Assembly: GCA_024655825.1 (NCBI GenBank)
Contig: JANLFJ010000020.1
Location: 1 to 56,996, forward strand
Source of the DNA: Peptococcaceae bacterium
Lineage (GTDB): Bacteria > Bacillota > Peptococcia > DRI-13 > PHAD01
Direction of reading: 5' to 3'
Length of the DNA stretch: 56,996 nucleotides
In this document: in pieces, positions 52,112-56,996 of the stretch
How positions within the stretch are numbered: position 1 is the first letter of the stretch
Layout of the letters: every line of letters begins with the position of its first letter
Notes under the pieces: model-generated
Told to the model about the DNA's origin: nothing
The model's database searches: none
The model's input: the letters and a program-made list of their open reading frames with translations, nothing else
Translations under genes and position numbers: made by a program

Positions 52112-53439
52112 AATTTACCCCGGAATTCACTACGATAATCATGTTTGGAGGAGCGATGGCCGGAATACTGGCCGGAATGCCCATCGCCTTTGCTTTGGCG
52201 GGGATTTCCGCGGCGGTTGGCGTTTTAACCCAAGGTCCGCAGGTGTTCGAAATGTTTCGCCTCGGAGTTTACTCAATCTTGGGAGATTACATCTTCCTGG
52301 CTGTGCCTCTCTTCGTTTTTATGGGTGGGATGATAGAAAAAACAGGTATTACCCAAAGAATGTTTGACACGCTCTATATTTGGATGGGCGGCTTGCGAGG
52401 CGGCCTTGCTATTGTCACGATAATTATCGGGACTATACTGGCCGCCTGTGTAGGTGTTGTTGCCGCTTCTGTTATCATGCTGGGTATGATTGGCATTCCT
52501 GCAATGTTAAATAAAGGGTATGACAAAAAATTGATATGTGGTGCTATTTGCGCTAGCGGGTCTTTAGGCATTCTCATCCCACCCAGCGTAATGATCGTCA
52601 TGTATGGGCCTACTGCTTCCCTTTCCGTGGGCAAGTTGTTCATGGCGGCGTTTACACCGGGAGTGCTGCTTTCCGGGCTGTATATCCTCTATGTATATGT
52701 GCGCTGCCTGATTAAACCCGAGCTGGGTCCGCCTGTCTCCATTGAAGAACGGCAGATTCCTTTTGTGAAAAAGTTAGTGATGCTTTTAACCTCGCTGTTC
52801 CCTCCTTTGTTATTGATATTTGCGGTTCTTGGATCGATCATATTTGGTTTGGCCACTCCTACGGAAGCATCTGCCGTCGGGGCACTGGCTTCTGTTTTGC
52901 TGGCGGCCGGTTACCGTTCATTGACCTTGGAAGCGTTAAAAGACGTGTGTTTGAGTACTGTTAAAGTATCCTGCCTTGCCCAAATGGTTGCATGGGGAGC
53001 AAAGATGTTTACCAACTTGTTTCTTAAAATGGGATGCGGTGATGTGGTGACAAATGCTCTGCTCTCAATACCCTTGGGAAAATGGGGAACATTCTTTGTT
53101 ATTATGGCCTTACTTTTTGTGCTGGGGATGTTCATTGACTGGCTGGGGATAATTTTCATCATGGTGCCCATTGTTACGCCTCTGGCTAAGGTGCTGGGAT
53201 TTGATCCTATCTGGTTTGCGATGATGATTATCGTCAATCTCCAGTTCTCGTTCATTACTCCGCCGTTTGCCTATGCCATTTTCTATCTGAAAGGAATTGT
53301 CAAGGATGAGTGGGGTATTGCGACTAAAGATATTATCTCAGGCATAATACCATATTTGGGCCTGATTGCCATCGCTATTATTCTTTTTATAGCCTTTCCC
53401 AATATTATACTTTGGCTTCCTAATTTAAAGTTTAATTAA
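52105..53439 (+). CDS. TRAP large permease 3 (DctM family)
   Basis: A 444-residue, about 12-helix transport subunit. Motifs include MPIAFALAGISAAVG, LIPPSVMIVMYGPTASLSVG, LATPTEASAVGALASV and FSFITPPFAYAIFYLKGI. GTG 52105 overlaps the small permease gene and lies behind AAGGAAA. The matching receptor is probably the DctP encoded about 1.7 kb downstream after the dehydratase pair. Confidence 0.95.
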   Translation: MLEFTPEFTTIIMFGGAMAGILAGMPIAFALAGISAAVGVLTQGPQVFEMFRLGVYSILGDYIFLAVPLFVFMGGMIEKTGITQRMFDTLYIWMGGLRGGLAIVTIIIGTILAACVGVVAASVIMLGMIGIPAMLNKGYDKKLICGAICASGSLGILIPPSVMIVMYGPTASLSVGKLFMAAFTPGVLLSGLYILYVYVRCLIKPELGPPVSIEERQIPFVKKLVMLLTSLFPPLLLIFAVLGSIIFGLATPTEASAVGALASVLLAAGYRSLTLEALKDVCLSTVKVSCLAQMVAWGAKMFTNLFLKMGCGDVVTNALLSIPLGKWGTFFVIMALLFVLGMFIDWLGIIFIMVPIVTPLAKVLGFDPIWFAMMIIVNLQFSFITPPFAYAIFYLKGIVKDEWGIATKDIISGIIPYLGLIAIAIILFIAFPNIILWLPNLKFN

Positions 53440-53481
53440 GTCATATGGTATGAATAATTCAAGAAAAAAGAGGGGTTTGAA

Positions 53482-53784
53482 ATGGAAAGCAAAGGAAAAG
53501 CAATAATTATTGATTCCAAGGATAATGTGGCTACATTGCTGGACGACGTAAAGAAAGGGATGATTATCCAGGCGCAATCAGATAAAGAAAAAATCATTCT
53601 AAAAGTTCAGGATGATATAGCATTTGGGCATAAAATCGCGCTTGGCGATATTGACAAAGGCGAACCGATCATCAAATACGGCGAGATAATCGGGCAGGCT
53701 TCGAAAGATATCAAAAAGGGTGAGCATGTTCATGTTCACAACGTTGACAGCCAGAGGGGACGCAGTGAGGCAAAAGACGATTGA
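53482..53784 (+). CDS. UxaA/SuyA small subunit (SAF domain) 2
   Basis: A 100-residue SAF-domain protein resembling the one at 37.8 kb but clearly diverged: DNVATLLDDVKKGMII, IAFGHKIALGDIDKG, IKYGEIIGQASKDI and the HVHVHNVDSQRG end. The His-rich HVHVHNV motif is the metal or substrate site in SuyA-like subunits. Followed 53 bases later by its likely large subunit. Confidence 0.9.
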   Translation: MESKGKAIIIDSKDNVATLLDDVKKGMIIQAQSDKEKIILKVQDDIAFGHKIALGDIDKGEPIIKYGEIIGQASKDIKKGEHVHVHNVDSQRGRSEAKDD

Positions 53785-53837
53785 ACAGGCAGAATGTGTT
53801 TAAACACTGAAGATTATGTGCTGCGGGAGTGAAAAAC

Positions 53838-54995
53838 ATGGAACTGATGGGTTATCAGCGTGCCAATGGTCAGTTTGGATTCAGAAATTATGTGGCGGTT
53901 CTTCCGGCAGTAGGGTGTGCAAATGATGTGGTTAACCGCCTGGGACAAATGTACCCGGGGGTGTTGGTTTTGAACCATAGGGAGGGATGCGCTCAGCTGG
54001 GGGAAGATAAAGAACAGACAGCGAGAACTCTGGTTGGGCTGGGGAAGAATCCCAATATTGCAGCCATACTAGTGGTTGGATTGGGATGTGAATCCATTAC
54101 GGCTGATTACCTGGCGAATGAAATAGCAAAGACAGGTAAGGTTGTAGAAAGCTTGGTGGTTCAAGATGAAGGCGCAAATCTTCAGGCTATAGCCAGGGGA
54201 AATATCATCTTAAAAAATATGATACATGAAGTATCCAAAATTAAAAGAATACCGTGTGATTTATGCAATTTAACCTTAGGGATAAAGTGCGGTTTAACCG
54301 ATACAACGTCTGGGATTTCATCCAATCCAGCAACAGGAATTGCAGCGGATAGAATAATCGAAGCCGGAGGGACGGTTATTTTTGGAGAAACGCCGGAAGT
54401 AATCGGAGCGGAACACATTTTGAGCAAAAGGGCCATTAATGAAGAAGTGAAAAAAAAGCTTTATCATTATGTGGAGCTTTGTGAAAAAAGGGTAAAAGCA
54501 TCCGGAATGGATATCAGAGGGGCTAATCCAGCACCCGGTAACATCAAAGGGGGCATAACAAGCATTGAAGAAAAATCATTGGGAGCCATCAAAAAAGCCG
54601 GGAGTAAACAGCTGCAAGGGGTGATAGGGTATGGTGAAATTCCCTGCGGGAGAGGACTCTTCTTTATGGATGGCCCCGGCAGGACTCCGGAAGCGCTTAC
54701 CGGGCTAAATGCCGCAGGAGCCCAGGTTATTGTTTTTTCCACAGGGGGCGGCTCGCCGGCAGGAACGCGTATTTCTCCGGTCATCAAGGTTACCGGTAAT
54801 CCAAAAACCGCTGAAGTAAAGAAAGACCATATAGATGTGAGTGTTGACGCGATTATCAAAGGGAGGATGACCATCCAGGAAGGGGGGGAAATAATTCTTA
54901 ATGAAATCATTGAAGTGGCTTCGGGGAAAATGTCGAAGGCCGAGGTTTTTGGTTATGGAAACATAAGCATTTGGAATATCGGGGTACATATGTAA
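53838..54995 (+). CDS. UxaA-family dehydratase large subunit 3
   Basis: The third iron-dependent dehydratase large subunit, 385 residues from ATG 53838 (GTG 53829 would add three). Conserved Cys segments PAVGCAND, GLGCESIT and GIKCGLTDTTSG are complete, with APGNIKGGITSIEEKSLG and FSTGGGSPAGTRISPVIKV. Together with the preceding SAF protein it forms a complete SuyAB/altronate-dehydratase-type enzyme. It sits between the permease and receptor genes of a TRAP system, which ties its substrate to that transporter. Confidence 0.9.
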   Translation: MELMGYQRANGQFGFRNYVAVLPAVGCANDVVNRLGQMYPGVLVLNHREGCAQLGEDKEQTARTLVGLGKNPNIAAILVVGLGCESITADYLANEIAKTGKVVESLVVQDEGANLQAIARGNIILKNMIHEVSKIKRIPCDLCNLTLGIKCGLTDTTSGISSNPATGIAADRIIEAGGTVIFGETPEVIGAEHILSKRAINEEVKKKLYHYVELCEKRVKASGMDIRGANPAPGNIKGGITSIEEKSLGAIKKAGSKQLQGVIGYGEIPCGRGLFFMDGPGRTPEALTGLNAAGAQVIVFSTGGGSPAGTRISPVIKVTGNPKTAEVKKDHIDVSVDAIIKGRMTIQEGGEIILNEIIEVASGKMSKAEVFGYGNISIWNIGVHM

Positions 54996-55098
54996 AAAGA
55001 GGGGGTATGCCATGGATTAATACAGGAGAAATGAACGAGGAGTAACAAAAAATGTTGTTCACTGAAGAATCATTTTAAAATGAAGGGGAGTGGTAGCT

Positions 55099-56211
55099 GT
55101 GAAAAAAAGAATAATGGGTTCCTTGTTCATTGTTTTGTTTGTTTTTTCAATGGTTCTTACGGGGTGTTCAGTTAAAAAAGAAGAACCTGCCAAGACCGGA
55201 GAAAAGGAGCCTGCGGCAAAAACTTATAAGTTGACCATGCAGATTTCAGCTGCTGCAGGGACCCCGTACATGACCTGCGCGCAGCAATTTGCTCAAGCGG
55301 TAAAAGAATCAAGCGGGGGAAGGCTTATTATCGATGTGCAGGCCGGAGGTGCCATAGTGCCTGCCCATGAAGTAACGGACGCCGTTAAGGGAGGAGTGTT
55401 GGATATTGCGGCTCCTAATCCATCCATGGATCAAGGCCGTCTGGGGGCAAAAGCGCTGCTTTTTGGCGCATCAGGCACACCGGGAGGACCAAATGCCATT
55501 GAGTACCTTGGCTGGTTTTACAAGGGAGACGGCATGACTATGGCCAATGATCTGTACAAAGACTTTAATGCTGAGGTTATTGGTGTTGTTACTGCTGCTC
55601 CGGCCGAGCTGTTTTGCCATTCCAACAAACCGATAACAAGCCTGAAGGATTTCCAGGGATTGAAGTTTCGCACGATGGGACTGTGGGGCGAAGTCATGAA
55701 GAGCCTGGGAGCTTCCGTTATTACCGTGGCTGGCGGCGAGATTTATCAGGCCATGGAGCGCGGTGTTGTTGACGCTTTTGAATACTGCGGTCCTGGTGTC
55801 GACTGGGATATGGGATTCCATGAAGTTACCAAGTATATTGGCGTACCGGGGATTCATTCTCCTCTGAGCAGCAACCTGCTCATAGTCAATAAAAACAAGT
55901 GGGACCAGCTTCCAGATGACCTTAAGGAATTGTTAAAACATGAAGCTATGGCTGCTTCTCTGCGCGATTATCTTGAGTTTTCATATGCGGATGTTAATGG
56001 TTTACAAAAATACAAGGATTATGGCACAAAAATATTCGTTCTTCCGGATGACATACAGAAAGAAATTGCCGCCCGGGCTAAAGCCATAATGGAAAAATAT
56101 GCCCAAGAAGATGCTGCCTTCAAAAAAATATATGACAATCAGCTTGATTTCATCAAGAAGTGGAAAAACCGTGAGGACAGCCTGCAACCCAAATACAGTT
56201 TATTTAATTAG
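55099..56211 (+). CDS. TRAP substrate-binding lipoprotein 3 (DctP family)
   Basis: Extracytoplasmic receptor of 370 residues: signal peptide with lipobox VLTGC, then DctP fold with FQGLKFRTMGLWGEVMKSLGAS (Arg of the ligand site) and GEIYQAMERGVVDAFEYCGP. It resembles receptors with MASE...YQ-type ligand pockets for 2-oxo acids (tentative). GTG 55099 is behind AGGGGAG; GTG 55090 would overlap that site. Last gene of the island, followed by a hairpin. Confidence 0.92.
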   Translation: MKKRIMGSLFIVLFVFSMVLTGCSVKKEEPAKTGEKEPAAKTYKLTMQISAAAGTPYMTCAQQFAQAVKESSGGRLIIDVQAGGAIVPAHEVTDAVKGGVLDIAAPNPSMDQGRLGAKALLFGASGTPGGPNAIEYLGWFYKGDGMTMANDLYKDFNAEVIGVVTAAPAELFCHSNKPITSLKDFQGLKFRTMGLWGEVMKSLGASVITVAGGEIYQAMERGVVDAFEYCGPGVDWDMGFHEVTKYIGVPGIHSPLSSNLLIVNKNKWDQLPDDLKELLKHEAMAASLRDYLEFSYADVNGLQKYKDYGTKIFVLPDDIQKEIAARAKAIMEKYAQEDAAFKKIYDNQLDFIKKWKNREDSLQPKYSLFN

Positions 56212-56283
56212 AAAGACACAATATGACCGATCTTGGGCAAATGTCAATTTAATAATATAGTAAATATTTATACAGTTAAACCA

Positions 56284-56312
56284 AGGGGGGGTCTTTGATA
56301 ACCCCTCCTATT
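56284..56312 (+). terminator. Terminator-like hairpin at the end of the island operon
   Basis: AGGGGGGGT pairs with ACCCCTCCT (one G-U) around an eight-base loop; only a short T stretch (ATTTG) follows. The rest of 56212-56515 is AT-rich, and I see no gene in it before the transposase. I could not locate the inverted repeat of the IS element. Confidence 0.55.
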
Positions 56313-56515
56313 TGCTGGTATTGCTGAGATTGATTAATTATATTAATTCACTAGCGTTGCAATAAATTAAAATCTGTTTGTCAACCAACGAATACACGAG
56401 ATAATCGAAGAATAATGACCGATACTTGCCAATAATTGCGAAGAACAAGAAAAATCCTTTATAATAGAGATACAAGGTAGTTCTTGCCCAAATCTCTAAA
56501 ATAAAGGAGAACAAA

Positions 56516-56996
56516 ATGCAAGGCAAGGATACCACAATATCCACATTTCATCAACTATTTGGACCAATCTCAACTGAAAAATTTCTGACGCAAGTAGAAC
56601 AAATGGAGGTTGATAAATACGCCAAGAAACTGCACACCTTACAACTCATTGAACTTATAGCTCACGCTCAATTAGAACAGCACCATGGTTTACGGGATAT
56701 CAGCCATAGTCTAGATGACGATAAGATTAGCGAAGCAATTGGCCTTGATTCCATCAGCGCTTCCCAGATTTCCCGCAAGCTAAGGGAACTGCCAACAAAA
56801 GTTCTACAGTTGCTGTTTAATGACGTCAAAGCTAAAGCCGGAAAAGAAATTGGTGTTGATACCGTTAGCCAAGGGTTAGGACGTCTTCGTCTAATTGATT
56901 CCACGACCATCAGCTTATGTCTTTCCCAGTTCCTTTGGGCTAAGTTTAGAAAGACCAAAGGTGGTATCAAGATACATCTGGGTCTTAGATTTTTTG
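56516..56996 (+). mobile_element. IS4-family transposase, 5' part, cut by window end
   Basis: ATG behind AAAGGAGA, open to the window edge (160 codons visible). The N-terminal ~60 residues match the DUF4372-type region of IS4-like transposases, with a LRDISHSL motif, followed by SISASQISRKLRELP. The LRLIDSTTISL segment carries the first Asp of the DDE catalytic triad and is typical of IS4 transposases. The other catalytic residues would lie beyond the window. Its position next to the AT-rich catabolic island is consistent with mobile DNA at that border. Confidence 0.88.

Noticed and set aside
53482-54995. Naming the dehydratase pair suyAB (sulfolactate sulfo-lyase)
   Set aside because: The split architecture fits, but no sulfite-handling or sulfolactate dehydrogenase genes are nearby and altronate- or galactarate-type dehydratases share the motifs. 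The substrate cannot be assigned from sequence.
1-56996. tRNA, rRNA and CRISPR arrays
   Set aside because: I saw no cloverleaf-like sequence, no rRNA segment and no regularly spaced repeat anywhere in the window by eye; a covariance-model or repeat search was not possible.

Overview
The window looks like the chromosome of a strictly anaerobic, endospore-forming Clostridia (a Pelotomaculum/Desulfotomaculum-like Peptococcaceae would fit; this is an inference). Reasons: a YhcN/YlaJ-type sporulation lipoprotein, ferredoxin-linked 2-oxoacid oxidoreductase, a tungsten-type aldehyde:ferredoxin oxidoreductase with its own MoaD-like carrier, a two-gene SufC-SufB system, an oxygen-sensitive 4-hydroxybutyryl-CoA-dehydratase-type protein, phosphotransacylase/acyl kinase energy conservation, and many GTG/TTG starts behind strong Shine-Dalgarno sequences.

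Layout. 0.1-2.3 kb: a nicotinate phosphoribosyltransferase, a hotdog thioesterase, and a leftward lysine riboswitch whose only clear target is a 51-residue Cys-rich mini-protein. 2.3-5.5 kb: a TPP-riboswitch operon thiS-thiG-thiH-thiE, in which thiE is fused in frame to the first ~49 codons of a deleted thiF. 5.5-13 kb: housekeeping genes (SRAP/HMCES protein, Asp/Glu racemase-family protein, two-component system followed by HtrA, M23 lipoprotein, thymidylate kinase-like protein with an unusual P-loop, sporulation lipoprotein).

13-25.3 kb: a catabolic unit with two good sigma-54 (-24/-12) promoters flanking a PAS-AAA-Fis activator. The first promoter precedes a phosphotransbutyrylase-type enzyme, an acetate-kinase-family enzyme with altered active-site residues, and a cyclase-family hydrolase. 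The second precedes another cyclase-family hydrolase, a TRAP transporter (QMP), a beta-keto-acid cleavage enzyme and pyruvate kinase. Together these suggest uptake of an organic acid or cyclic amide/lactone, hydrolysis, acetyl-CoA-dependent cleavage to an acyl-CoA, and ATP from the acyl phosphate. 25.4-35 kb: KtrAB potassium uptake, a ZIP transporter, an ArsR regulator, SufC-SufB, aldehyde oxidoreductase plus MoaD-like carrier, a PrcB-domain lipoprotein, a broken polysaccharide deacetylase and a BsuPI-domain secreted protein.

35.2-56.2 kb: a visibly AT-richer catabolic island of about 21 kb. A divergent IclR regulator faces a ~530-bp intergenic region carrying three exact copies of one 10-mer. 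Then come three split UxaA/SuyB-type dehydratase large subunits with two small SAF subunits, two TRAP transporters, two short-chain dehydrogenases, a four-subunit 2-oxoacid:ferredoxin oxidoreductase, a C_GCAxxG_C_C redox protein, a 4-hydroxybutyryl-CoA-dehydratase-type enzyme with all four cluster ligands, a Cys-rich CGNCNPRI domain running in frame into a thiolase, and a 3-hydroxyacyl-CoA dehydrogenase. My reading is a pathway in which a hydroxy or sugar acid is dehydrated to a 2-oxo acid, converted by the oxidoreductase straight to a CoA thioester (no CoA ligase or CoA transferase is present), and then taken apart to acetyl-CoA. An IS4-family transposase begins at the right edge. No tRNA, rRNA or CRISPR array was recognised.
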